64,000 nt of DNA from a virus (IMGVR_UViG_3300027833_000001:1-64000), one strand, 5' to 3'; shown: positions 7,928 through 17,313, counted from the first letter of the stretch. Notes: generated from the sequence alone by a model not told the origin. A program made the numbers and translations.

Positions 7928-9541
7928 ATGGCAGTAGACGTACTACTTTTTACGGGTATCTCCGCATATTCGTATGAAGTAACAAATATGAGTACCTCAC
8001 CTTCTTATGAAATGGCGATGCGAACATCAGGCACGTATCGAGTTGCCACCTACCTCAGAGAAACATATGATCTAAACGTAGAAGTTGTTGACTATCTACA
8101 CTCATGGACATATGAAGAACTAGTCGAAATCGTTGATAGTAGAGTAGACCGCAATACCAAACTAGTTGGTGTTGGAGGCATCTTCTATTTAAACACTCCC
8201 AATATAGCAAGTATATTTCAATACGTCAAGGAAAACTATGACGTAGTAACAGTGGCTGGCAGCCAAGGATTGTGGTCTATTGCATCCATACCCAACATAG
8301 ACTATGCCATAGTAGGATACGGAGAACTGGGTATCAGCGCAGTACTTGCTGGTAATCCAATATACTCAGAGAAATCAGTTTATCCTGGTGGACCAACGGT
8401 AAAAGTTGTTGAGTGTATGGACACAAAAGAGTACAATGCATTCCCTTGGAAAAATATTGGAATTGGATATGAAAAGCGAGACTTTGTAAGACCAGAAGAG
8501 ACACTATCATTTGAGACTTCAAGAGGATGTCGTTTTCAATGTGCATATTGTAACTTTCCTATTCTTGGTGTGAAAGATGACCACACAAGATCAGCCGAAG
8601 ACTTTGAACGCGATCTCAAGCGCAACTATGACACATGGGGTACAACAGATTACATTGTTACAGATGATACTTTTAATGATTACACAGACAAGATAACAAA
8701 GTACGCTGATGTAGTACAAGATTTATCATTTGAGGTTGACTTTACAGGATATATCCGTGCTGATTTAATGACACAGAGAAAGGGTGATTTAGAACAACTT
8801 GCTAGGATGAGATTCAATAGTCACTTATATGGAATTGAGTCAACAAACAGAGAATCAGCTAAAGCAATGGGTAAAGGTGGCGATCCTAAAAAGATTCTTG
8901 ATGGCATATTAGAAGCAAAAGAATATATGTTAAAGCAGACTGGGTACTATAGAGGTGAGATGAGTTTCATATGGGGGCTGCCGTACGAGACAAGAGAAAC
9001 GCTTGACTGGACATTTGATTGGATAGATAAAAATTGGCAGGGAGAAGCAATGTCAATGTTTGATCTCAGTATACCAATGGCAGGTCCACACGCTATTATT
9101 CGTAGCAATATACTCTCCACAAACCTAGATAAATACAATTATAGAAAGGCTCAACCAATAGAAATATCTAACATTGATGTTCAACTACAACAAATTTTAG
9201 ATGACCCTAATGTTGATGATTTCAATAAGAATAGAATGCGTTTGATGAAACCGGATCCAAATGATCCATTGTATCAGATACACACGGTACTATGGAAAAA
9301 CGAACACTGGGATATGATTAGTGCGTGGTTAGGATGTCAAACAGAGTTATATGGCAACAAACGATACTGGGATAGAGGCATTCCAATCTTCAATCAAGCC
9401 AACTGGACATCGGTAGGATACAAAAAAACTGACTTATTGAAGTCATTTAGGGAACTTGGACTGACAATGCACCCACCTATAGAAAAAAGAAGAGCGGTTA
9501 TTGAAGAATACAAGCAGAATAAACTTTCCTGGGTATCTTAG
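7928..9541 (+). CDS. Radical SAM protein with B12-binding-like N-terminal domain
   Basis: 537 aa. Residues 1-150 resemble the Rossmann-like cobalamin-binding domain of class B radical SAM enzymes (VGVGGIFYLNTPN near 80; DYAIVGYGELG near 125), but without the DxHxxG cobalamin ligand. The radical SAM core carries CxxxCxxC at C201/C205/C208 (CRFQCAYC), binding the 4Fe-4S cluster that cleaves S-adenosylmethionine. Possible reactions are methylation or methylthiolation; substrate unknown. It lies between structural-region genes rather than metabolic genes. Confidence 0.82.
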   Translation: MAVDVLLFTGISAYSYEVTNMSTSPSYEMAMRTSGTYRVATYLRETYDLNVEVVDYLHSWTYEELVEIVDSRVDRNTKLVGVGGIFYLNTPNIASIFQYVKENYDVVTVAGSQGLWSIASIPNIDYAIVGYGELGISAVLAGNPIYSEKSVYPGGPTVKVVECMDTKEYNAFPWKNIGIGYEKRDFVRPEETLSFETSRGCRFQCAYCNFPILGVKDDHTRSAEDFERDLKRNYDTWGTTDYIVTDDTFNDYTDKITKYADVVQDLSFEVDFTGYIRADLMTQRKGDLEQLARMRFNSHLYGIESTNRESAKAMGKGGDPKKILDGILEAKEYMLKQTGYYRGEMSFIWGLPYETRETLDWTFDWIDKNWQGEAMSMFDLSIPMAGPHAIIRSNILSTNLDKYNYRKAQPIEISNIDVQLQQILDDPNVDDFNKNRMRLMKPDPNDPLYQIHTVLWKNEHWDMISAWLGCQTELYGNKRYWDRGIPIFNQANWTSVGYKKTDLLKSFRELGLTMHPPIEKRRAVIEEYKQNKLSWVS

Positions 9542-9544
9542 ATT

Positions 9545-9552
9545 TATAAATA
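9545..9552 (+). promoter_or_regulatory. T4-type late promoter box TATAAATA
   Basis: TATAAATA immediately after the radical SAM stop. The predicted start near 9558 gives a short leader carrying AGGAG (9573-9577) before the ATG at 9585. Confidence 0.65.
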
Positions 9553-9584
9553 TGATTACAAATAAAATCTTTAGGAGATAACCG

Positions 9585-11678
9585 ATGTCAATTGAAAGAC
9601 GCATTAAAGATATTATGTCGGGCGATAACCAACTGCAAGAAGCTGATCAATCCAGGCGTCTAGATATGTTGGTTCGTCAGGGCTTAATGTCTCCTGCTAA
9701 GTTACCTATTTTAAAAAGAGGTTTAGCAAAATTGAATGATGGTAAGGCTATGGCACCAAATGAAAGAGATGCCGTAAAGTCGTTACTTAATAGTTTCATG
9801 TTTATAGTGCTTGGAGATGATGCAGTCTTTAACAGGGCAAAACAGAATACTCAAAAGAACAAATACCAGCAAGAAGATGTCCAAGAGTATGTAGAAGAAT
9901 CTTGTTCTTGCTGTGATAACAAAATCGAATCTGATGGAACTTGTGGTTGTGACGAATCTTGTGACCATTGTGGTGGACAACATAACGTATCAGAAGAATT
10001 TAAAGCACATGATATGTGGGATCCTAAAACTGGTGAAAAGAAATTAGCCAAAACAGAGAAAGAGCATCTAGCATTAAAAGATAAGGGTTGGGAACATGAA
10101 GATCCTAATCAGAAAGAAGAGCAAAAAGATTTCAATGAAGCCATCGATCCTGAAGAAGACGAAGCACTGACTGATGAAGAAATGGAAGCAATTCTCAGTG
10201 ATGACTCCATTGATACTGATTTGAGTGAAGATTACAAAACTGGTCACAAATCATACACAGATGCAGTCAATACTGCATTCTCACATCATGCCAAAAGAGA
10301 TAACATTCACTCTACACCAGATCACAAGGCAGATCATATTGGATTAAATTCTAAGAAGCCAGGTAGTGGTAAAACAACTCGCGTGAACATTCCTGCTACA
10401 CACAAAGAAACTGGCAAGAAACACATGATTCATATGCAAGTACACAATAAAGGTGGATCACACCCGTACGAGTTAAACACATACTCTAGTAAACTGCCAC
10501 GTAAAGATCAGAAAGAATCAGTTGATGAAGCTGTGTTCGATAGAGATGCTAATTCTAATTCATTTAACAGACTAAAATCAAAAACTACTAAAGTAAAAAC
10601 AGGCGAGAAGCGTAACCCAAAAACTGGTAAAATGGAACCAGTAATGGGAACGACTACTACGCCACAGGGGAACCCATCTATGAGCATTAAAAAAGAACAC
10701 GTTGGTCCATCACCACTGGATGTATGGAAAACACATCAAGATAAATTGTCAGAAGGTGGTTTCAAGACCATGGCTACTGATGCCTCAGAAACTGCTAGAT
10801 TAGCCAAAAAGAAAAAAGTTGGCGACATGAATCCTGCTGAAAAATCAGCTAATGATTCAAGACGCAAAGAGTACAACGATTATCAAAAATCTAAGCGCAA
10901 CGAAGAAGTTGAAGAACAGGGCGAGACTCTGCAAGAGGGCGGAGAAGTTCAATCAGCATCTGGCGCATCAATGAATAAGAAAAATCAAATGGACAAACCA
11001 GTTGGTTATGGTATTCCTGGTGTTAAAAAGCCTAAGAAAGATACGCTTGTAGCTAATCCTAAATCAGGAAGAGTTCGCAAAGTAACTAAGAATCGTGCCG
11101 CTTCAGCCGTTAAGAAAGGCTTTGTATATGCAGAAGAGTGGACTACGGAAGACCTTGAAGCACTGTTTGAAATGGACTACAAAGAAAAGTTCCAAGCAAT
11201 GCTTAAAAAGACTGGTAAATCACTTGCAGATATGTCTGACGAAGATAAGAAGAAATTCTTTGGTGCAGTAGATGCCGCTCATTCAGCTAAGAACGAAGAC
11301 TTTGAAGAATTTACTATGGACTCCTTCAATGAGTTTACTGCTGAACAAGAACAGTTAGCAATTGAAGAAGGTGCCGCAGAAGATGCTAGAAGAGATGCTC
11401 GGAAAGATAGCAGAGGTTTAGCACCTACTAAGCAAGATAAACCAGATGTATCACATAATGCAAAGACGGACAAGAGCGTAGAGCATATTGTTCCTCAGTT
11501 AAGAAAAGCAATGTCTATTGGAAAGAAAGTAACTTTTCAAGACGGAAAATCCCATACAATTAGCAAGGGACATGCCGCTAAATTCTTATCTAAATATATG
11601 ACTGGCAAACCAGCAGACAAAGAAAGAATGCAGAGTCACGGTCATACATCACACGAACATTTTAAAAAACACGTATAA
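9585..11678 (+). CDS. Large hydrophilic phage protein with N-terminal cysteine cluster
   Basis: 697 aa, highly charged, with long probably disordered Lys/Glu/Asp/Gly-rich tracts. The N-terminal ~90 residues (RRLDMLVRQGLMSPAKLPILKRGL) form a helical domain that I associate with marine T4-like phages. A cluster of seven cysteines (C107, 109, 110, 120, 122, 126, 129) could bind zinc. The last ~60 residues are His/Lys-rich. It is driven by its own late promoter and followed by virion-type genes, so an internal or scaffold role is likely, not shown. Confidence 0.65.
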   Translation: MSIERRIKDIMSGDNQLQEADQSRRLDMLVRQGLMSPAKLPILKRGLAKLNDGKAMAPNERDAVKSLLNSFMFIVLGDDAVFNRAKQNTQKNKYQQEDVQEYVEESCSCCDNKIESDGTCGCDESCDHCGGQHNVSEEFKAHDMWDPKTGEKKLAKTEKEHLALKDKGWEHEDPNQKEEQKDFNEAIDPEEDEALTDEEMEAILSDDSIDTDLSEDYKTGHKSYTDAVNTAFSHHAKRDNIHSTPDHKADHIGLNSKKPGSGKTTRVNIPATHKETGKKHMIHMQVHNKGGSHPYELNTYSSKLPRKDQKESVDEAVFDRDANSNSFNRLKSKTTKVKTGEKRNPKTGKMEPVMGTTTTPQGNPSMSIKKEHVGPSPLDVWKTHQDKLSEGGFKTMATDASETARLAKKKKVGDMNPAEKSANDSRRKEYNDYQKSKRNEEVEEQGETLQEGGEVQSASGASMNKKNQMDKPVGYGIPGVKKPKKDTLVANPKSGRVRKVTKNRAASAVKKGFVYAEEWTTEDLEALFEMDYKEKFQAMLKKTGKSLADMSDEDKKKFFGAVDAAHSAKNEDFEEFTMDSFNEFTAEQEQLAIEEGAAEDARRDARKDSRGLAPTKQDKPDVSHNAKTDKSVEHIVPQLRKAMSIGKKVTFQDGKSHTISKGHAAKFLSKYMTGKPADKERMQSHGHTSHEHFKKHV

Positions 11679-11701
11679 ACAAAAACTAGGAGAATACAAT
11701 C

Positions 11702-12478
11702 ATGTCCGCATGGGGAAAAACAGACGATAAGACTAGTTCAGGTACTATAGCACTTACTACTGCAGGTGCTGTTACTGGAACTAGCACAGCTTTCACTACT
11801 GAAAGCGCAATTGGTGACACTCTCACCGCAAACGCAATCGATTTCAGAATCACTGCAATAGCATCTGATACTGCCGCTACGGTAGTAAATGCTAATGCTT
11901 CTGGTACTGCTATTGTAGCACAATCTGCAGGCGCCGCTTACACATTGAGCGAAAAGCCTAAATCTATTGGTTCTAATTCGGTTGGTGGTTACACCTCTGA
12001 AACTACATTTGGTGTAGATGAGAACGAAATGGCAGCCAACCCAGATATTGGTGCTGGTCATGCTGGATGGGTTCACGTAAGAACTAACGGATCTCGTAAA
12101 ATCTCAGAAACATTAGTAGCATTATCTAAGAATGGTATTACTGGCGATGCTGAAGATACAGAATTCGAAGATTACTTACTGTCTATCACTACTCAGCCAT
12201 CTAATAGCACTAAAGCTACTGGAGAAGCAGAGTCATTCACTGTAGTAGCCGCATCTACTGGAACTGGTGGTACGATTACGTTCCAATGGCAGTTGCAGAC
12301 AGGCGGTACAGGATCATTTGGTAACATATCAAATGCCGGTGTATACACTACAGCAACAACAGCTACTTTGAATATTTCAGACAACACAGGTCTTGGCACT
12401 AACAAGTACCGTTGTGTAGTTAGTAAAACAGGCGCAGATGATGTAACATCTACCGCTGCCACACTGACTGAAAGCTAA
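11702..12478 (+). CDS. Virion protein with C-terminal Ig-like domain
   Basis: 258 aa, low in charge and rich in Ala, Thr, Gly and Ser. Residues 1-150 are a beta-rich region with the MSAWGKTDD start seen in marine phage virion proteins. Residues ~160-258 look like a bacterial Ig-like/I-set domain (TTQPSNSTKATGEAESF, then FQWQLQ, then NKYRCVVSKTGA with the typical Y-x-C). Such domains decorate phage heads or tails (compare T4 Hoc) and may bind surface glycans. RBS AGGAG at 11689-11693. Confidence 0.7.
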   Translation: MSAWGKTDDKTSSGTIALTTAGAVTGTSTAFTTESAIGDTLTANAIDFRITAIASDTAATVVNANASGTAIVAQSAGAAYTLSEKPKSIGSNSVGGYTSETTFGVDENEMAANPDIGAGHAGWVHVRTNGSRKISETLVALSKNGITGDAEDTEFEDYLLSITTQPSNSTKATGEAESFTVVAASTGTGGTITFQWQLQTGGTGSFGNISNAGVYTTATTATLNISDNTGLGTNKYRCVVSKTGADDVTSTAATLTES

Positions 12479-12486
12479 TATAAATA
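12479..12486 (+). promoter_or_regulatory. T4-type late promoter box TATAAATA
   Basis: TATAAATACT overlapping the stop region of the Ig-like gene. The predicted start near 12492 leaves about 20 nt with ACAGGAG before the ATG at 12512. Confidence 0.6.
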
Positions 12487-12511
12487 CTTTTAACAACAGG
12501 AGTATTTTTAA

Positions 12512-12955
12512 ATGGCTGATTCGAAAGTAAGTGAACTCACAGCGGCAACGTCAGTTGCCGCAGTGGACAACCTTTATCTGGTAAAAGGTGGAGCTAGTAA
12601 CAAGATTACAATAGCTAACCTTTTTGCCGATGTTCCAACCCCGGCATCCTTTTCAGGAAAAGTTAGTATTGCTGGTACAGATACTATCACTGCACCGGGT
12701 GCCATCTCAGTTGCAACTAATACCACGCTTATTACAAATCCTTCCTCAGCAGGGAATTTGAACATAATTGCTGGTGTAACTGGGCAGATCAAAATTATTA
12801 TAATGACATCGAATAGTGCTGGACATATTGTTAGTTTAATTGACTCACAATTAGCCCACGCATCGATTGCGTTTTCATCCGCTGGTGACACTGCCCAACT
12901 TATTTACTTAGCTGACAAGTGGTATTGCATTGGAGGTACGGCTACCGTATCGTAA
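12512..12955 (+). CDS. Probable virion structural protein
   Basis: 147 aa, almost uncharged, Ala/Ser/Thr/Ile-rich and predicted beta-strand throughout. The N-terminus (MADSKVSELTAA, then DNLYLVKGG and NKITIANLF) is a signature I associate with tail-fibre- or decoration-type proteins of marine phages. It has its own late promoter and RBS, consistent with abundant late expression. Exact virion location unknown. Confidence 0.6.
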   Translation: MADSKVSELTAATSVAAVDNLYLVKGGASNKITIANLFADVPTPASFSGKVSIAGTDTITAPGAISVATNTTLITNPSSAGNLNIIAGVTGQIKIIIMTSNSAGHIVSLIDSQLAHASIAFSSAGDTAQLIYLADKWYCIGGTATVS

Positions 12956-12973
12956 CATAAAAAGACTTACTTA

Positions 12974-13357
12974 ATGATAGAATTGAATGAAGATACTTTT
13001 TTGGTATTTGCTCTAAAGAATTATAATAACCCAGAATGTACGGGAATGGACGATTTTGAAGAGGATACTAAAAGATTCAAGTATCTAAAAAGATTATTTA
13101 ACAGATATGAAAGCAGTGGTATTTTAAAAGACAGATTGATTATTAACCATTTAATAGTCCTATATAATGTGTTTGATAAAGCCGCTACACCAATGTTATT
13201 CTACAAGATAGATAGAGAACATTGGTCCATATTAAAGACTTTCCTTGTGTTCTTGAATAGAATGCCAATGGAACAGATCGTTACTGGTGGGGTATCAATC
13301 GAGGAGACTGATATCCAACTAAATTTCGATATAATAAACATACTTAGGAAGATTTAA
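12974..13357 (+). CDS. Conserved T4-like phage protein
   Basis: 127 aa, helical, acidic at the N-terminus and hydrophobic-helical in the middle. The pattern FKYLKRLFNRYESSG, then LIINHLIVLYNVF, matches a family conserved next to the following gene in T4-like marine phages (I believe DUF7207). Its stop overlaps the next gene by 1 base. Function unknown. Confidence 0.65.
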   Translation: MIELNEDTFLVFALKNYNNPECTGMDDFEEDTKRFKYLKRLFNRYESSGILKDRLIINHLIVLYNVFDKAATPMLFYKIDREHWSILKTFLVFLNRMPMEQIVTGGVSIEETDIQLNFDIINILRKI

Positions 13358-13884
13358 TGTCACGCACGATTGATGCACTTATTGTTTACCGAATTCTTAG
13401 GTTGTTCGCAACCAAGATCGAAGACTTTGATGCTTTCAAATTCGGCATTATTGACGCCAACGGAAAGAAATTAAAGAATCCGAAAACAGAGGAAGAGAGA
13501 AACTCTTGGACAATGCTAGTTCGCTTTGTCCTAAAGGTCAAGAGCAGTCTTCTTAAATCTTCAGATATGAATGCACGTAGACTATTGACATTTGCCGCGG
13601 CAGTTGCTATACTACGAGAACATGGAGAAGATGCAGAGGAGCATTTAGACTTACTAGAACTGTATATGACAGATGAGGCTGTTATTAAAGAAGCTAGTCT
13701 ATTAGAGAACTACAATCTGATGACGTTTAAGTCATTCCTCACAGATGAAGCGGCAATGTCAGTAGGAGCCGGAGGAGTTGCTGGAATAGGAACAGGTCCA
13801 GCATCACAAAGAGAACCGGGCAGAGATCCAGTATTCATGCCCATGGTCCGCAGAAAAAAGAAGAAAAAAGATGCCACCAAATAA
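13357..13884 (+). CDS. Conserved T4-like phage protein with Gly-rich and Lys-rich tail
   Basis: 175 aa. The N-terminus (RTIDALIVYRILRLF) followed by a helical core, then a Gly/Ala-rich linker (VGAGGVAGIGTG near 140-152) and a final run of Lys/Arg, is a layout recurring in T4-like phages. It probably belongs to the late operon beginning at 12974. Function unknown; the tail suggests interaction with DNA or a partner protein. Confidence 0.65.
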   Translation: MSRTIDALIVYRILRLFATKIEDFDAFKFGIIDANGKKLKNPKTEEERNSWTMLVRFVLKVKSSLLKSSDMNARRLLTFAAAVAILREHGEDAEEHLDLLELYMTDEAVIKEASLLENYNLMTFKSFLTDEAAMSVGAGGVAGIGTGPASQREPGRDPVFMPMVRRKKKKKDATK

Positions 13885-14371
13885 TACGGAAACTGTAGAA
13901 ACTAAGGTTGCAATCTTACAGAACGACATGAAACAAATGTCAGGATTGTTTCAAAGACTTGACGATGCCATAGAGAAGATGAGTGAGGTGTCTAATTGTA
14001 TTAATAAATTATTAGCCGTACATGAGGTGCAATTAGCCCAAGCGGCAACGGATACTGGAGAACTTTTCAACTTGGTAGAAACACGTAGAGTAGAGCAGGA
14101 TGCAATGGAGAAAGAATTGCATTCTCGTATTACGACTCAGAGTAGAGAAATCAAAGAAGAACTCAGAGATGACTATAAAAGGCTGGTGGATTCCATTGGC
14201 GAACTAAAGATCATGCTAGGCACGGCTGTAAAAGACGCTGACGATCAACGGATGCGACAGGAAGAACGTATCAAGATCATTGAACGTAAGCAATGGCTCA
14301 TTATGGGTGGTGCTTTGGCTGGTGGATTCATACTTGGCAATTTAATTGATTTATTGGCAATTTTTGCTTGA
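13871..14371 (+). CDS. Coiled-coil protein with C-terminal membrane anchor
   Basis: 166 aa. Residues ~10-140 form a charged coiled coil; residues ~142-165 are a hydrophobic segment (WLIMGGALAGGFILGNLIDLLAIF), giving a tail-anchored inner-membrane protein with the coil in the cytoplasm or periplasm. A similar coil-plus-anchor topology is seen at 45625-46098. It overlaps the previous gene by 14 bases. Role unknown. Confidence 0.65.
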   Translation: MPPNNTETVETKVAILQNDMKQMSGLFQRLDDAIEKMSEVSNCINKLLAVHEVQLAQAATDTGELFNLVETRRVEQDAMEKELHSRITTQSREIKEELRDDYKRLVDSIGELKIMLGTAVKDADDQRMRQEERIKIIERKQWLIMGGALAGGFILGNLIDLLAIFA

Positions 14372-14396
14372 CATACGAATAAACACCTGCTATAAT
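14368..14396 (+). promoter_or_regulatory. Consensus sigma-70 promoter upstream of primase
   Basis: TTGACA (14368-14373), 17-bp spacer, TATAAT (14391-14396): both hexamers are perfect. It begins inside the stop region of the upstream gene and reads into the primase at 14422, indicating early transcription by the host polymerase. Confidence 0.85.
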
Positions 14397-14421
14397 GTAG
14401 TCTAATTAGCAGGGTTATATT

Positions 14422-15441
14422 ATGAGTCTTTATATTGATATCAAGTACCTTAACTTGATCTCCCACAGATTTGAATTATTCAAACGAAAAGATGACAATC
14501 TCTGGAATGTGAGATGTCCAATCTGTGGCGATTCCCAAAAGAAAAAGACCAAGATGCGTGGCTATTTTTATCGCAAAGAAAATGGACTATTCTACAAGTG
14601 CCACAATTGCGATTTTGGTACAAATTTTGGTAATATGTTAGAGAAGCTAGACACCCTATCCTATAAAGAATATGTTCTGGAAAGATACAGCAATGGACAG
14701 AGCAAATTCACCTCCCATAAGAAACCCGTACTACCAGATTTCAAGCCTAAATTCAAGCCTAAGTCCGTTATAGATAGTTTAATGGATAGACTTGATACTC
14801 TCCCCTATGACCATGAAGCGGTCAAGTATTGTGAGTCAAGGGCTATACCCAAAGACACTTATGATAGATTGTATTACATAGACAATATCAAAAATGTAAT
14901 TCAACTTAATGATAAGTATAAAGAGTCAATAAGAACTGAAGAACCACGGCTTGCTATTCCATTTTTTGATGGTAATGGTAGACTTTTATCCGTTGCACTT
15001 AGAGCAATTCGTGGGGAAGCATTACGTTATATAATTATTAAGGTGCATGAAGACGCACCAACTGTATTCGGTCTTGATAAGATCGATGTGAATGAGCAAA
15101 TCACAGTGGTTGAAGGACAACTTGATAGCTTATTTTTGGACAATGCGATCTCTGTATCGGGAACTAGTTTCTCAAAGATAGAGAGTCTCAATTTGCCCAA
15201 AGAACGGTTGAATATCGTTTTTGATAATCAACCAAAGAATACTGAAATCTGTAGATTGATGAAGAAATATATAGACTTACAGTATTCCATTTGTATCTGG
15301 CCAGAAGATATTAACGGCAAAGATATTAATGAAATGGTACTGAGCGGGTTGACAAGACAATGTGTTTCTGATATAATAGTCAAAAATACATTTAAAGGTC
15401 TTCAAGCGCAGATGAAACTATCTTCATGGAAAAAATGTTAG
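14422..15441 (+). CDS. 61: DNA primase, T4 gp61-type
   Basis: 339 aa, matching the 342 aa of T4 gp61. It makes RNA primers for lagging-strand synthesis with the gp41 helicase. An N-terminal zinc-binding site is visible (CPIC C32/C35 and CHNC C60/C63), followed by a TOPRIM fold: VVEGQLDSL at 229-237 holds the catalytic glutamate E231 and D235, and VFDNQ near 266-270 the second acidic site. It sits at the start of a sigma-70-driven block, consistent with early synthesis. Confidence 0.88.
   Translation: MSLYIDIKYLNLISHRFELFKRKDDNLWNVRCPICGDSQKKKTKMRGYFYRKENGLFYKCHNCDFGTNFGNMLEKLDTLSYKEYVLERYSNGQSKFTSHKKPVLPDFKPKFKPKSVIDSLMDRLDTLPYDHEAVKYCESRAIPKDTYDRLYYIDNIKNVIQLNDKYKESIRTEEPRLAIPFFDGNGRLLSVALRAIRGEALRYIIIKVHEDAPTVFGLDKIDVNEQITVVEGQLDSLFLDNAISVSGTSFSKIESLNLPKERLNIVFDNQPKNTEICRLMKKYIDLQYSICIWPEDINGKDINEMVLSGLTRQCVSDIIVKNTFKGLQAQMKLSSWKKC
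15349..15377 (+). promoter_or_regulatory. Consensus sigma-70 promoter inside primase 3' end
   Basis: TTGACA (15349-15354), 17-bp spacer, TATAAT (15372-15377), followed by AGTC as in other promoters here. It lies within primase codons and would drive the block beginning at 15454 (EF-hand protein, ThyX, glycosyltransferase and onwards). Confidence 0.75.
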
Positions 15442-15453
15442 GAGAAATATAGC

Positions 15454-15747
15454 ATGACGATTTGGCAAAAGATCAAAGCCTTTTTTGGTGTAGTCGAAGA
15501 TAAACTAGACTATAACAAAGACGGTGTAGTATCCTCTCAAGATGCAAAAGATGCGTTAAAGGATGCTAAAGGAAAAGTAAATGAAGTCAAAGCCGAGACT
15601 AAGCGTAGAGTTAAAAGAGTCAAGGAAGAGATTTCTGACGTAGCAGAAGCCGCTAAAGATGTCGCTGAACAAGCTGGCGATGTTGTCGATGCAGTCAAAG
15701 GTAAGACAAGACGCGGTAGACCAAAAAAGAAAGCGACTAAAAAGTAA
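15454..15747 (+). CDS. Small protein with EF-hand-like loop and AT-hook-like tail
   Basis: 97 aa. Residues ~20-31 (DYNKDGVVSSQD) match a dockerin/EF-hand calcium loop (DxNxDGxVxxxD). A long amphipathic, Ala/Lys/Val-rich helix (35-80) follows, and the tail (TRRGRPKKKATKK) contains GRP flanked by basic residues, the core of AT-hook DNA-binding motifs. It could be a DNA-condensing or membrane-associated protein; calcium and DNA binding are inferred from motifs only. Good RBS (TAGGAGAAA). Confidence 0.65.
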   Translation: MTIWQKIKAFFGVVEDKLDYNKDGVVSSQDAKDALKDAKGKVNEVKAETKRRVKRVKEEISDVAEAAKDVAEQAGDVVDAVKGKTRRGRPKKKATKK

Positions 15748-15773
15748 ACCACAACCCTTAACAGGAATATATT

Positions 15774-16457
15774 ATGTATCAAGAAGTGAATTTGATAGGT
15801 TTAACTACCCCGAGTGCTAACACAGGGTGTAACACGGCAGAAGAGTTAGTCGCTTATGCCGCCCGTGTTAGCAATCCGGGGAATCAAAGTAACAAACTCT
15901 CAGCACCAAAACTATTAGGGTATCTAATCAAAGAAAACCATTGGTCTCCTTTTGAGATGGTGTCTGTGACGTTGGAGATTAAAACTACAAGAGACATATC
16001 TAGACAGATTGTTCGCCATCGTAGTTTTAGTTTTCAAGAGTTTAGTCAACGGTATGCGGTATCTGAAGATTTCGTAACCCGTGAAGCACGACTACAAGAC
16101 AAGAAGAATCGACAGAATAGTATAGCTATTGACCGCTCAGATGTCAAGCAAATTGAACTTGCTGAAGAGTGGAATATGCAACAGATCAAACTAACAGAAA
16201 AAGTTAAAAAACTATACAAGTGGGCATTAGACAATGGCATAGCAAAAGAACAAGCACGTGCCATTCTGCCAGAAGGCAACACAGTGACTACATTGTATAT
16301 GTCTGGTACACTCAGAAGCTGGATACATTATTGTCAGTTGCGTATGGCAAATGGTACACAAGCAGAGCATATGGAAATTGCTCAACTCGCTTGGAATATA
16401 CTTGAAGGGCATTTCCCAAACACTACAACCGCAGTACGGGAACTAGATAATGATTGA
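15774..16457 (+). CDS. thyX: Flavin-dependent thymidylate synthase
   Basis: 227 aa, normal ThyX length. It converts dUMP to dTMP using methylenetetrahydrofolate, FAD and NADPH. The ThyX signature RHRSFSFQEFSQRY is at 81-94, and EQARAILPEG near 158 is the second conserved block that binds dUMP. With dCMP deaminase at 22283 and ribonucleotide reductase it supplies dTTP for phage replication. RBS AGGA upstream. Its stop overlaps the next gene by 8 bases. Confidence 0.92.
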   Translation: MYQEVNLIGLTTPSANTGCNTAEELVAYAARVSNPGNQSNKLSAPKLLGYLIKENHWSPFEMVSVTLEIKTTRDISRQIVRHRSFSFQEFSQRYAVSEDFVTREARLQDKKNRQNSIAIDRSDVKQIELAEEWNMQQIKLTEKVKKLYKWALDNGIAKEQARAILPEGNTVTTLYMSGTLRSWIHYCQLRMANGTQAEHMEIAQLAWNILEGHFPNTTTAVRELDND

Positions 16458-17313
16458 TAGAATTTACATACCGACTGTTCGTAGAGCAGACAATCAGATT
16501 ACTTTTGATAATCTTCCTAAAGAACTGCAAAAGCGAGTTGTTATGGTTGTCGAGCCAGGTGAAAGACACCTATACAATTACGACTGTGAGTATCTTGAGA
16601 TACCAGAAGAGTTTGTCGGTACGTGGACTCAATTAGCACAGACTAGACACTTCATTCACAAACACGCTGGATCTATTAAATATTGTGTTGCGGATGATGA
16701 TATCATTATTAGAAAAAGAAATTCTAGGTACTGGTCTGACATTTCTGATATGGAAAAGTCCAAGAGAAATGCTACCCAAGAAGAAATACTTAGATTATAT
16801 GAAACAGCAGATAAATGGTTTGATGAACACGATATTGGTGTTGTTGGTCTTTCAGATGCTGGAAGCCATCCAGGATTTGACGAATACCATGATACTAAAG
16901 ATGTGTACTCATACATATTCTATGATGGAAGAATGCTTTCAGAAGTCATTGATGACATAGACATATGTTCGTTGAGAATTGCAGAAGATGTTTTGTTTCT
17001 ATATGAAGTTTTATCTAGAGGAATAAACACTAGACGGTCTACGGAATTCATGTACGATAATAGAAGTATGGTAGACAAGAAACTTAAAAATACACGCGAA
17101 GTATGGACTGGTATGTATGAAAAAGAAGAAGATAGACCAGACAACTTTTACCAAAGCAAAGAACATTATGACGCTATGAGATATATTCAACAAAAGTATC
17201 CTCATGGAGTAAAGATTTTCGAAAAAGATGGAAAGATGAAGAACGTCAAGTATTGGAAAAAAGTTTATAACCCACATACTAAGCCATCTTTATCAGATTT
17301 ACTAGGAGAATAG
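16450..17313 (+). CDS. GT-A-like glycosyltransferase
   Basis: 287 aa. It begins RIYIPTVRR, a typical first strand of GT-A transferases. CVADDDIIIRKRN near 77-89 contains the DxD-type acidic motif for nucleotide-sugar/metal binding, and RIAEDVLFL near 177 resembles the acceptor-side ED motif. It may belong with the TET-associated glycosyltransferases that sugar-coat phage bases, or act on a small acceptor; the motif alone does not decide. It follows thyX with an 8-base overlap. Confidence 0.65.
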   Translation: MIDRIYIPTVRRADNQITFDNLPKELQKRVVMVVEPGERHLYNYDCEYLEIPEEFVGTWTQLAQTRHFIHKHAGSIKYCVADDDIIIRKRNSRYWSDISDMEKSKRNATQEEILRLYETADKWFDEHDIGVVGLSDAGSHPGFDEYHDTKDVYSYIFYDGRMLSEVIDDIDICSLRIAEDVLFLYEVLSRGINTRRSTEFMYDNRSMVDKKLKNTREVWTGMYEKEEDRPDNFYQSKEHYDAMRYIQQKYPHGVKIFEKDGKMKNVKYWKKVYNPHTKPSLSDLLGE

